From Ailanthus altissimus (lineage: Eukaryota; Streptophyta; Magnoliopsida; Sapindales; Simaroubaceae), in contig OX327683.1 of the NCBI GenBank assembly GCA_946807835.1, positions 9,491,001-9,555,000 on the forward strand: 64,000 bases of DNA, written 5' to 3'. Below, piece after piece: positions 25,350-37,564 of the stretch; the first letter of the stretch is position 1; each line of letters begins with the position of its first letter. Under the pieces are notes generated by a model. It made no database searches and had not been told where the DNA came from. It saw only the letters and a program-made list of their open reading frames with translations. The translations under genes were made by a program, and so were the position numbers.

Positions 25350-27238
25350 AATTGAAAAAGTGTGTGATTATATGAATGTAAATACAATTACAAAAATTAT
25401 AATATGCAGCAGAAGCATATTAAATAAATTACACTCAATTGTTCAAATAAACACATGTATATTATATAAATACAATTATATGTATTTAATAATTGATAAT
25501 ATAAAACACACCTTACATGTGTGTCTTGGAGTTTAAACAAATGGAGCTCAGTTTAAAGTGTTCTTCTTGAACAAGTCTAGGCCTTAATTATCGTCGGATC
25601 AAAACTCAAGATTTTTGCAGGATCGGTATTATGTTTTAATTTTTGCAAGATCGGTATTATGTATCCTTAGTATAATATTTCTACAAGTCTCACTTGCTTT
25701 TTACCAAAAACAAAAGCATTTCTTTTCTTTTTTTTAATTTTCTTTTCAAAAGACGTAGCAACCTTAGTTGATAAACAAAATCAACTCTTAACATTTTTCT
25801 TCTTTTCAATAAAAATATTCAAAAGTCATAAGGTTACTTAACCTTTTGAAAATATATTAACTTTTATATTTGTTTTACTTTCATAAATATTTTAGAGTCA
25901 AGACTCACCTACCCATGTGAAAAAAATAATTCTTTTATTTGTTTTTCTTTTATAAATATTTGAAAGTCAAAAATCACCAAATGTTGTTTTTCTCTCATGT
26001 ACATGCATAATCTTTTATACAAAATCCCTTATGATTTTTTGTTTCTTCTTTAAATGGACACATGTTTATTGAACAAAAATCCATCAAGACAAATATGCAT
26101 GGAGTTGTATAAAGTACTAAAACTTGGCGCCCAATTATACTTTAACATGTGTTATATTTTAATATTTAAGATTCGACATGTGCTATTTTCGAGAGGTGTT
26201 AAAATTAAAACTCTGCTTATCTAAAAATTTTCTTAGATTAAACTTTTTGAACCTTTATACTACTTTAGTATTTAATAAATACACTTTATATTGTGAAATT
26301 TTTTAAATTTACACTTATTTATCATATAAAAATTTTCTATAAGTCCGTGAACCTTGGCCCACCCACATGTCATAGATACAACAAAAATAAAGTGTTTAAC
26401 CATACAAGTTGAGGTTGACCATATTTATATAGTCCTTCTATTACTTATATCTTGAAAAAATAGAGATATAAATCTATACCGTCAAGTCTCTATTCGCTCA
26501 ATTATGAATTTATCTTCATATTTGTATTTCAATAAATAATATCCGCAAACTCCTTTGCGATATTATTTTACCTAATGAAAACTCTTTCCAAGTTAATATT
26601 TTTAGCTAAAAGACTTTCTGAAATACAATCTCGAAACATCAGAATATACAGTTCAACCATATGAGTTGACAAATCCCGTATCTATATACACCAATCTCCA
26701 TGAGTATTGGACTATACCCAATGACACCCAGAGTCAGACCATAAAAAATCTTTGACATGTGTGAAATCTAAGTATAGTGGTTCACTCATAAAACTACTAT
26801 GGCGCTTAGGTCTAAGAATCACAAATACTATGCAATTCAAGAAAACTATCTATTTGTGACTTTATGAAATGTCTATTAGATGTCTTCATGAGTCCATTAT
26901 CCATCAACCCGTGTTGGTAAGTAAACCTACAATTAAGAACCATTTTTTAGAATAAATTACATAGTAACATGTCTTAACATCATTTATAACTCTTTGTAAC
27001 TATACTACTAAAATAAATATTCTTGGGTCTTTGTTCTAATTATATAAAGTTATAACTTTTAAAAATATTAACTCTTAATTCTAATTTAAATTCTTTTAAA
27101 TCTACAATATATAAAAATGAACAAAATTATTATCATATAATAAATAATGATTTATAAAATTATATATTGCATAAAAATAAATAAATTTATATAAAATTAA
27201 AATGATGTTCAAGCACTAACTCCTACTTACTCCAGTGT
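25350..27238 (-). mobile_element. Ty1/copia LTR, first of two tandem copies
   Basis: The 26340-27230 part aligns with the minus-strand LTRs at 58000-58725 and 1-1833, though more diverged. The segment 25680-26240 is nearly repeated at 27290-27840. On the minus strand the copy starts at about 27238 with agttagtgcttgaac. The left boundary is approximate. Confidence 0.6.
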
Positions 27239-27244
27239 TATTCT

Positions 27245-28912
27245 AAAAAATATTTAATATTCATCAACTTCACGTATTTATCAAACACTTGCCTCTTACC
27301 AAAAATAAAAACTTTTCTTTTTTTTTTTCTTCTCTTTCCAAAAGATGTAGCAGCCTTAATTAATAACTAAAATCAACTCTTAACATTTTTCTTCTTTTCA
27401 ATAAAAATATTCAAAAGTCATAAGGTTAGCTAACCTTTTGAAAACGTATTAGCTTTTATATTTGTTTTTCTTTCATAAATATTTAAAGAGTCAAGACTCA
27501 CTTACCCATTTGAAAACATTAATTCTCTTATTTGTTTTTTCTTTTATAAACATTTAAGAGTAAAAAATCACCAACTCTTGTTTTTCTCTCACGTACATGC
27601 ATAATCTCTTATACAAAATCTTTTATGATTTTTTGTTTCTTCTTTAAATGGACACATTTCCATTGAACAAAAATCCACCAAGACAAATATTTATCGAATT
27701 ATTTGGAGCACTAATTATACCTTGACATGTGTTAGGTTTTAATATTTAGAATTTAACATGTGTCATTTCTGAGGTGTTAAAATCAAAATTTTGTTTATCT
27801 AAAATTTTTCTCGGATCGAACTTTTTGATTCTTTGTGCTATCCTAGTACTCAATGAGTATACTTCATATTGTGAGATTCCCTAAATTCACACTTATTTGT
27901 TATATGAAATTTTTTTATAAGTCCGTAAATATTGCCCCACTTATATGTCACAGATAAAATAAAAATAAAGTGCTGAATCATACAAGTTGAGGTTAACCAT
28001 ATTCGTATAGTCTTTTTGTCACTAATATCCTAGAAGAGCATAAATATAAATCTATATCGTCAAGTCTCTATTCGCTCAACTATGAACTCTTTTTTGATAT
28101 TATTTTACTTTTCGGAAACTCTTTCTAGGTCAATGCTTTTGGGTAAAAGGCTTTCTAAAATACAATATCGAAACATCAGGATATACGACCCAATCATATA
28201 AATTGTCAGATCTCATATCTACGCATACCGGCATCCATGAGCATTAAACTATACCCAACGACACTCGAAGGTTAAATCATGAAAGGTATCTAATATGTGT
28301 GGAATCTAAGTATAATAGATCACTGATAAAACCATCGTGACACTCAGGTTGAAGGACTACAAATATTACTCAACTCGATAAGACTATCCATTGATGACTT
28401 TATAGAACGTTTATTGGATGTCTTTATCGGTCTATTTAGTGTCAAATTCTAACTTAACACCTGCATGTCTATACTAGTTTCTACTAAACTCACGGTTTGT
28501 TAAGATTGACTATCTAGACAATCTAAATATAAATATACACCAAATTTTCTAGTTTTACTCACCGATCTGTGTTGGTAAGTAAACCTATAATCAGGAACCA
28601 ATTTTCAGAATATATTGCATAGTAATATTTCTTAGCATCATTTACAATTCCTTGTAACTATATTACTACAATAAATATTTTCGAATCTTTTGTCCTAATT
28701 CATTTAAGATTCTAACTCTTAAAAATACTAACTCTTAGTCTGCTATAAACTTTTTTAAATCTGATCTAAACTCTTTTAAATTTATAATATATATAAAAAA
28801 AAAAGATTATTACCATATAATAAATAAACAACAATTTATAAAAATATACATTGTATAAATACAAATAAAATTTATATAAAATTAAAATGGCACTCAAGCA
28901 CTAATTCTAACA
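27245..28912 (-). mobile_element. Ty1/copia LTR, second of two tandem copies
   Basis: On the minus strand it starts TGTTAGAATTAGTGCTTGAG at 28912, the family start. It aligns over its length with 25640-27238. No internal retrotransposon sequence separates the two copies, so this looks like a tandem LTR pair produced by unequal recombination, or a local 1.6-kb duplication. Confidence 0.65.
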
Positions 28913-30378
28913 GTGATGATATTTGAAATCTAGCCATCAATTTATATTGAATGATTAACTTCATAAAAAATTTGCTTGTTCGAGTAACATATTGAAATAT
29001 AGTTATTGGTACTTCTAATTTATCTTTAACCTTCTCTATCTTGTTAATTTTCTATTATTTAATTAGATTATTATTTTTTTACTTTTCTTCCATTTGAATA
29101 AAAATAAAAAAATATAAATTTAATATTTAATATAAACAATAATAATAATTTCTTGTATGAACAATGCTCTACTTATTTTATATTATTTGTTTATAATAAC
29201 GTATACTTGATTTTAATTGAAAATTGTACATTAGTCCCTATTATAAAAAAATATAGTCTAATAAATAAAATATTCACCCATTATGCACCAAATTGTAAAT
29301 ACTCTAAAAAAGTTTTATGTATGTTTTCACTTATTCATACGAGCTTCTAATATTGGCATATTTCACTAAGTGTGAGTATGTCTCTACTAATACCAATATT
29401 TCCAAAATTGGCATGGCTTGGATTCGTAGCTGACTTTACATTCCCTCGACATACTCATTTGTGAACAGAACCACAGCAGAACAAATAGTGCAGGGCAGTT
29501 GATAACAACTTCATTGACTTCTTTGAGGTTAGACTACAATACAAAACAAATTATACCGGCCCTGAAATGCGTCAGACATTTCCTGAAATTTCTAATTTCT
29601 GAGAAACCCTCAATAAAGTTCATCATAAACCTTCCTTTCCTTGATATTTTTGTTTCAAACAACTTCACACTAAAAAGAGTACAATACTATTTTTCACAGT
29701 ACAATCAAAAGGACAAGAGTGGAAAAAGCAACAGAAGGGTAACAGCTACTACAAACCCCTCCATTAATCATATATCACAGAAATGAATGAAGGGTTCTTA
29801 TCTCATGGAACATTGGCATTCTTATAAATGCGAACGTCCATCTGTCTGTGCATAGAGTTCAATTCTCTATATGGAGAGTTCAACTTTAACTCTGTACAGA
29901 GAGTTGACTTCTAGATTTTGTTAAATGCTAACATTCGCACCTGAAAATTTTGTGAATGAATAAAACCACATCCAAAAAGCTTGGTTAAACATCAACGAAT
30001 AAATAAATAAATAGAAATATCCCGAGCCACAACAATAGGATAAAATTTTGTATTCACATCAACAAACTGAAAGTAATGACCATATAATTATTCAAGATCA
30101 AGGCATTTATTTGAAGTCGTCACAGTTACAATCAAATACTGTAAAGACTGGGTTATAGAAACTTGAACTGAAGCATTTTATCATTTGACAGAAATTCATT
30201 GTACCAACTAGTGTAAGGCAATGAATTATGAAAAAATTTGAGATGATTAACATTGAGCAAAAATTGGAGGAAAAAAATATACATTATGACTATGATGTCA
30301 ACTTATGGATTAAAAAGAGAACAACAAAACTAACAAAAAAGAAAATGGAAGGTGAATAGGTAGAACTAATGCAAGAAC
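28913..30378. other. Intergenic, 3' flank of phytol kinase gene
   Basis: No supported gene. The right few hundred bases should include the 3' untranslated region of the minus-strand phytol kinase gene. Short repeated motifs with the palindrome CTCTGTACAGAG occur near 29890. The 95-residue plus frame at 29499-29786 has no recognisable motif. A short minus frame at 29802-29907 lacks a start codon. Confidence 0.4.
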
Positions 30379-32940
30379 CTAATAACCAAAACTCAAATAT
30401 GCCACCACCATACTTGCTAAAGGAACAGATATATTGTCATCTAACACCTCTGTTGTTGGGAGGGACTCGACCACCGTTGCCACCAAAGACACTAAAGCAA
30501 CCCTTTGCGCCGTCACAACCCAATCCAGTTGGAAATACCCCAAAATTGAATAGTAATACAGCATCCTATATTATAAAGATAAATATCATATCAATACCAG
30601 TAGGCATACAGAGCAAGCAAAATATTAATCATTTATGAGGCTTGTACGCACCCAATTGAAATGAAGAAACCAAAAATAAACATGGATATACTGCCAGCCC
30701 AACTCTTTTTTTGGTTATAAAAGATCTTCATGGACCCAAATTTTCTCCCAATAATGTCGGCAACACCTATACATTGTTGAACCGGAGATAATTAATTGAG
30801 AGGTATGAGAGAGAACTACACTGAGATAAGGCAGAGACATTACCATCCCCACCACACATCATTGACAGTGAGATCATTCCAACTGGAGATTCACGCCAAA
30901 AAATGACAGCAGAGAGTATTAACATCAGAACATAATATAATGGCCCTCTGAGCAACTCCCTGCTAGTACAAGAACACTCAAGCTAAATTACAAACAATGT
31001 CACTTGTATCACACAGAAAATCAAATAACATGAAGATAATGGTAACGGCAAATATTACTCTGGTTTTCCTTCACGAGTGACAGATTTTATAAGTCCTTCA
31101 TCCTTCACCAATGAGAGGCCGTTAACAAGAAGTCTCAAGAAATTCACAACAGGAACCAAAGAGGCAAAGTAGCGAGACTTTGTTGAGATGCTATTCTAGT
31201 ATTGAAATGATCAATTGAAGTAGTTCAGCAATACACGATTTATATAATACTAACTGATTTCAATTAAATTTTCAAAGACAGAGAAGAGTTACCTGAAAAG
31301 TGGCCATGAAACCATGAATAGCAATCCTGATAAGATATGTACCAGTTTTCTGCTCAAACCCTGCTACAATCAGTAGACAAGTGAAAAAGAATTATCAAAA
31401 AGAAAGTAAGTAATATCTAATTTATGTGTGCTATATTACACTCTCATGAAGGGCAATTTAGAAGTAGCTTAAGGAATAATTAAAGATTTATCTAATGTTG
31501 CTATTTATTTCTTTATATTGTCAAACCGGCATCACTTAATACTGTAAGAAGTTGAACAAAGTTTCAGTTAGATCATATGCCAAAAAGTAGGCTAGTGCTC
31601 ACACTGTTTCACTTAATTAGTGCTAGTTATCAATCTATTGTCATCAATTTACATTTAAAAGTAAGAAATTTATTAAGCTCTTTTACCTCATATGACCAAA
31701 AATAAGCTTCTCTCCCAGTCTGCCTCTTACTTAATGCCAGTATCTAAGCTCTTGGCTTAATCTAACTTGCTTATCCATGCAGAATTACACGATTTCTAGT
31801 GCATATAAATGCATTCAACAAGCCTCTCTGGATCTTCCTACTTTACCAATTCTTTTGTCCCATTTTTACAACAACTATTAAGAATGAAAACAGGACCCCA
31901 TGTAGTCTGCAGTCATAAGTCCAGCCACTATTAGGATGCAGCTAACTGTTTTGTGGCCAGCAATTATCAACAAATTGTTTTTATTAAAACCTATGATAAA
32001 TATTATTTGTTGATGACAACTTCAAGCTTTTTTAACCACTCTAAATCACAAATAAAGATCAGTTCTTTTATTTGTGTTAAAATCAGTAAACATACAATGA
32101 TTTGGAATTGGAAAATCTTATGACCTTCCAGTTCCACTTCTATTATTTAGATCCCATAAATGAGCTTAGATTTGGAACTGAACCGCAATTCCAAAGTCCG
32201 CAGTTTGATCATTCCTATTCCTCCAGAACTAAAGAATTGAAACTAAATCAGCTTGAACTTTTTCATCTTCAATGTTGACAATGGTGCCAAATTTCTCCAA
32301 TCACTCAATAGTTTTTATCTTCCCCTAACTATATATATCTGCATTCTAGTTTCTATCCTCAATTTTTAAGACGATAAAAGAAATTCTAAAGACGTATTTG
32401 TAACTATTATGCTTCTGCTTAAATTTTAAGCGTAACAGTTAAAATATTTGGTAACACCCACTTTTATACGGGTAGCTAATTTTTACCGACCACCCACCCC
32501 CTTATACTTGACAACTAATAATTCCATATTCCACAACACCTCAATCTTATTTATTCTAAAGAGTTGTTAAAGAAGGAAAAAACGATTGCAAATTCAACAA
32601 TGCACGATAAATAAAATATTTGATGGCTGTAAAAGAAAGAAAGAGAGAGTTGAGGGACCTGCTGAATGAGCTTTCGCTGAGCGAGACTATCAAAACCAAG
32701 AACTAGGCCGTACGCGCCACCCAGCACAGCCGCAGTAGCTCCAGCGTCCTGCAATAAGTCACCAACTCCGGCAGCGCCGACGACCCGGAACCTGTTCGGA
32801 GCTAAAGAGAACAGCATGGGCGAAAACGACGTCGACCGAGGATAGGTAGCCCGGGTAGGAGAAAGAGAGAGGCGCAGGGTGGTGGCGCTGCACACATGGC
32901 GGGCGGTGATTGGAAAAGTGGATAAGAGGGTGGAGGTCAT
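30379..32940 (-). CDS. VTE5: Phytol kinase, chloroplastic (VTE5)
   Basis: Phosphorylates phytol released from chlorophyll to phytyl phosphate in chloroplast membranes, feeding tocopherol synthesis. Six exons join in frame: 32659-32940, 31293-31360, 31059-31190, 30844-30959, 30652-30766 and 30379-30565. All introns are GT-AG (1298, 102, 99, 77 and 86 bp) and phases agree. The product is 299 residues; Arabidopsis VTE5 is about 304. Residues 1-50 are rich in Ser, Thr and Arg without acids, a likely transit peptide. Then come D-A-G-A-T-A-A-V-L-G-G-A-Y, S-R-K-L-V-H-I-L-S-G (97-106), R-Y-F-A-S-L-V-P, S-V-T-R-E-G, F-W-R-E-S-P-x-G-M-I-S-L and the conserved G-G-D-G at 197-200. The C-terminal part holds V-V-E-S-L-P and D-D-N-I-S-V-P-L-A and ends S-F-G-Y. 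In K-I-F-Y-N-Q-K-K-S-W-A-G-S (213-225), Phe215 and Gln218 stand where, as I recall, VTE5 has Pro. Otherwise intact. The related farnesol kinase is less likely from the overall match. Confidence 0.92.
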
Positions 32941-35900
32941 GTTATGACTTATGTCAACAGTAACAGAGAAAGATAGTTACTAAGTCAAAAGCGCCGCGGG
33001 TTCTGTTCCGTTAAATTTGTGTTTCAGATTCTGTTGAAGAAACCACTCGATGTCAAATGGCTTTTACTTTGCTAAATTATGCTTGCCTGCACAGACTACT
33101 ACCTGTGAGAGTGACCTATTTGATTGTGACTGGGATTTATTACAGATAGGTCCCTCCAATACGTTCGAATTGAAATGATGTTTGTCGTATAAATTTAATA
33201 TAATATTTGTAAATTAATAAAAAATTTGTATGTAATATAATACTGAAATTGTATCCCATGCTCAGGCGTGCTTTGCAATGTCAACTTGGCCGGGCCGGGT
33301 ATGATTTAGAAGTGAATGGGGGAAAGGGTCTCATGTTATTATATTGTGTACAAATAGTGTTTTAATTTTTGTTTTTATTGAATTATATTCGTTGAACAAT
33401 GATCTCTTTTTGTGCTTGATGATGCTAATAAGGTTGGTTACTTTTTCTTTTTTATCATCTTGGATGGTTTCCAGTGATAATGCCAGGTGTTTTGAGCTTT
33501 TGTAATTTAAGTAATGAACCAAATTAGAAGGATAAAATTATTCTTACTGCTAAATATGATGTAAATTTTATAAATTAACATCAAACTTGTATATTTATCA
33601 TAAAAAATAATTATATAAAAAATTGTTAAATGACATGTAATATACTTAAAATAACTTAAATTACATAAAAAAATAAGAACAACCAACAAAATATATTTAT
33701 TATGACTATTTTATGGCAAAAAATATTTAATACTAATATTCCACCGTTAACTAAGTTTCTATTGATCATAATATAGATCTAATTAAGTATTTTAAAATTT
33801 CAATTATATTATAAATTTTTTTAACCTATTAACAATATGGTTAAGCAAAATTTTAAAAGAATATTGCAAGTGTTGTAGACTATTAGATAGAATTAATATT
33901 CCATATTATTTTTTTAAAAATAATTTAAATTAAACTACAAAAAGTAAATTTAATTTTTTAACCAGTTAAAAACATTTCGCTATATATTTTACATATTCTT
34001 TTACATGTTTCAAAAATTCACATACTTAATTTTTCAATTAAATTATTTTTTTGATTTAATAAGTTAAAAAAAAAAGCACCATTATGATTATAGACCATAT
34101 CAAATTGCAATTTTAAAAAAATAATATGACAAATATTTAATATAAAAAAAATAATGTTTTCTTATTTTGTATTTTAACTTTTTACTAATTGATGTGACAC
34201 CAATTAAAAAGTGTCATATACCATCATTTATAGACTTTTTTTAATTGGATTAATAATGCGGCAGTGTCATTTATATCTATGAATGTTATTTGATAGTAAA
34301 GATACTAATTTGAAATACAAAGTAAATAAGGATAACATTACTCATAAATTATATTAAAAGAAATTATTATTAACTAAAAAAATAATTGATTTATTGACTC
34401 GTAAAATTAATATGTTGTAGTATTCAGCTTTAAAATTTATACTCATTAGGATATATACAAAATTAATATATAACGTTTTAGCAAATAATTTTATTTTACT
34501 TTTTAATTTTTATATTATAATAAAATTAAGTTTATTAGTGGAGATATTTGAGAATATATTTTACCATTATGTTAATTAATTAGATACTTTTGAATAATAA
34601 TTGATTAGTAATATAGTATGCTCAAAATTAATTAAAATGTACAATTAGTTGATACTATTATATGTTTTAACCAAAGAGATTTAAAACAGTTTAAAATAAT
34701 ATAACGCAAAAATTCGATTAAGATGAATTGATCATATAATATTAAGTGTAAGAACAATTGTAACACAAATGGGTTAAATTGTTGCTTACTACTAATATAC
34801 CCGTTATAATAGTAATTTTCTTAGTAACAACCATGAGTCATCTTTACCTGTAAATAGAGGGGCTTACTGGTTAGAAAGGCATCTTTTCATTATGTACAAG
34901 AAATCAATAAAATTTCGAAGCTTAATATATTCATTTAGTCTACCAATCTTTTTTAGCACATGAACTATAGAGGCCAAGGTCTTTAAATAATAATAATAAT
35001 ATATATTTTGTGTTCAATTCTTAGTTTTTAACACTTGTTTTAATAAATATACTATATATATATATATATAATCTACTTTTATTAGCATATCGTTTGTGCA
35101 TTAATATTTGCATATAAAATTTATAAGTTATGCTATATTTTTTAAATTATATTTTAAATTTTTAATATTAAATAAGATGTCAAATTATCATTAAATAATA
35201 AAATAATATAATAAATAATTATAAAAATTAACTATTTAATAATTAGTTAACATAACATTTAAGATCTAAATTGGGATGCGTAGCATTATTAAAGATTTAT
35301 ATGTAATATGTAAAGATTAAGTTTTACAACAAAATTATGTATAAATTATTATTAGCATTAACTCTTGGATACAACACTAATTATTATGAATTGAATTATT
35401 TAAAAAATTAAATGCAAGACAAAGTTGTAGAATAAATGAATGTATCATTTATTTAATATTTGTAATATAGAATTGAGAATGAAAATTATAAATAGAAAAT
35501 GAGATTAAAACTTTTATATGTAAATTAAAGAAAATATAATAATTTAAATATGAATTACTTTTTCTACATAACTTAACTTGAATTCATATCTATATCACAC
35601 GTAACCTAATTCTACTAACATGAAGGTAGCAATTAGCAATAAAATAATTTATTTTATTTACAACGTTTACAATCAATTTTATTTTATTTGGTAAAATATA
35701 AAAGTTAAACATTAATTTGTTAATATATTCAAAGAATATTTTATGCGTAAATTTGTATTACATAAATTGTAATGCATTATTACAGATTATTGGTCTTTAA
35801 TACTTGTATTAACAATCATTAAAACTATTTTTTTTTTCATATTAGTTATTAATTCTTTTTTTTTTACTATTACTGATAGGGTTTTATCTAAAATATATAA

Positions 35901-36110
35901 TAATATATATTTAGATTATATTTTAATTTATGACTATTTAAACCAAATTATTAATTGATTTATGTTGAACTTTAAATAATCTATTTTTTTATGTTTATAT
36001 GACTAATTATTTTAATGTTCTTGATATTTTAAATAGTTTAATAAATTGAATAAATTAAAAGTTTAATGTATAAATATAGTTTTTTTTAATAAAAATTCAA
36101 GGTGACTTAT
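32941..36110. other. AT-rich intergenic region upstream of VTE5
   Basis: The first 100 bases, with a GC-rich patch near 32990, should hold the 5' untranslated region and promoter of the phytol kinase gene. The rest is very AT-rich and carries no supportable gene. At about 34850-34920 there is TGTAAATAGAGGGGC followed 60 bases later by CAATAAAA, an arrangement seen in copia LTRs (TATA box then polyadenylation signal), but no ends or coding parts were found. Confidence 0.4.
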
Positions 36111-36114
36111 TATT

Positions 36115-37560
36115 GAGCTGTTGGCTTTTGTTGCTCCTGATGCAGTGGAAGAAGTACATAGAGTTTTCTACATGATATATATAACAAATAAATTAATATT
36201 GAACTTGTATATTTACAGTAAAAAATATATAAACAAATTAATCATAAATAAAACATGATATTTGTAAAAGAATTTAAAGTAAATAAAAAAATTATAAATC
36301 AATACAAAAATGTAAAATTAAACATAAATTTTGTAAACTACATGTACAACATGTAAATATAATATAATATTTATAAATTAATATTAAACTTATCAATAAT
36401 ATTTTAAACTTGTAAATTAAACTAAATCTTGTAAATATAATATAAAATTTATAAATCAACCCTGAATTTGTATATTCACGTAAAAATTATATATATCATT
36501 AAAAAAGGTGAATGAAATGCAACATAAAAAAATTTAAATTAGTAAAACAAATTATAAATCAACACAAAAACTATAAAAGTAAACATAAATTTTGTAAACT
36601 ATATGTACAATATCTAAATATAATATAACATTTGTAAATCAATATCAAACTTATAAAAGATATTTTAAACTTATAAATTAAACTAAATCTTATATATATA
36701 TTGTAAAATTTGTAAATCAACATTGAACTTGTATATTCACACAAAACTTATATATATAACTTATAAATTGTAAATGAAAAATAATATTTGTAAAATAATT
36801 TAAAATAAATAAAAATTATAAATCAATATAATTTACATAAATTTCATAAACTACACATGTGTAAATTTAACATAATATTTGTAAATGATATTTTAAACTT
36901 ATAAATTAAACTAAATCTTATAAATATAAGGTAAAATTTGTAAATCAACACCGAACTTATATATTCGCGTAAAAATTATATATCACTAAAACATGGTAAA
37001 TAAAACATAATATTTGTAAAAGAATTTAAAATAAGTAAAGAATATATATATAAATAAACAAAATAATGTAAAAGTAGACATAAATTTCATAAACTACATG
37101 CCCGATGAGTAAATTAAATATAATATTTGTAAATCAATATGAAACTTGTATATGATATTTTATACTTGTAAATTAAGCAAAACCATATAAATACTGTAAA
37201 ACTCGGTTACTATTAATAGTGTAGATACCTAGATTTTGGTATAAGCAATAAAGAAATATTATGTTTTTATTTATTTTAAATTCTTTTACAAATATTATGT
37301 TTTATTTACCATGTTTTAGTGATATATAATTTTTACGCGAATATATAAATAAACACAATAATGTAAAAGTAAACATAAATTTCATAAATTACATACCTGA
37401 CGAGTAAATTTAATATAATATTTGTAAATCAATATGAAACTTGTACATGATATTTTATACTTGTAAATTAAGCAAAACCATATAAATATTGTAAAACTCG
37501 GTTACTATTAATAGTGTAGATACCTAGATTTCGGTATAAGCAATAAAGAAATCGTAGGGT
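36115..37560. repeat. AT-rich 250-300-bp repeats with an inverted segment
   Basis: Several copies of an irregular unit contain aacataatatttgtaaaa, then aaatcaacac, then gtaaacataaattt and attttaaacttataaatta. The last two copies, about 37060-37250 and 37345-37550, are nearly identical over some 190 bp. Between them, 37255-37345 reads as the reverse complement of part of the unit (compare tttacgcgaatat at 37335 with atattcgcgtaaa at 36961). No coding content. The family is unknown to me; a Helitron-like or MITE cluster is possible. Confidence 0.7.
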
Positions 37561-37564
37561 TACC

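Noticed and set aside
29802..29907. Minus-strand frame of 35 residues ending N-A-N-V-P with an upstream AG, a possible last exon
   Set aside because: No start codon, no partner exon found before the phytol kinase gene, and the region holds short palindromic repeats. I could not match it to a known protein.
30379..32940. Phytol kinase gene as a broken pseudogene
   Set aside because: At first only three fragments were evident, but all six exons were located with matching phases and GT-AG borders, so the gene looks intact.
34850..34925. TATA-like and polyadenylation-like motifs resembling a copia LTR core
   Set aside because: No LTR ends, target duplication or coding remnant could be found around them.
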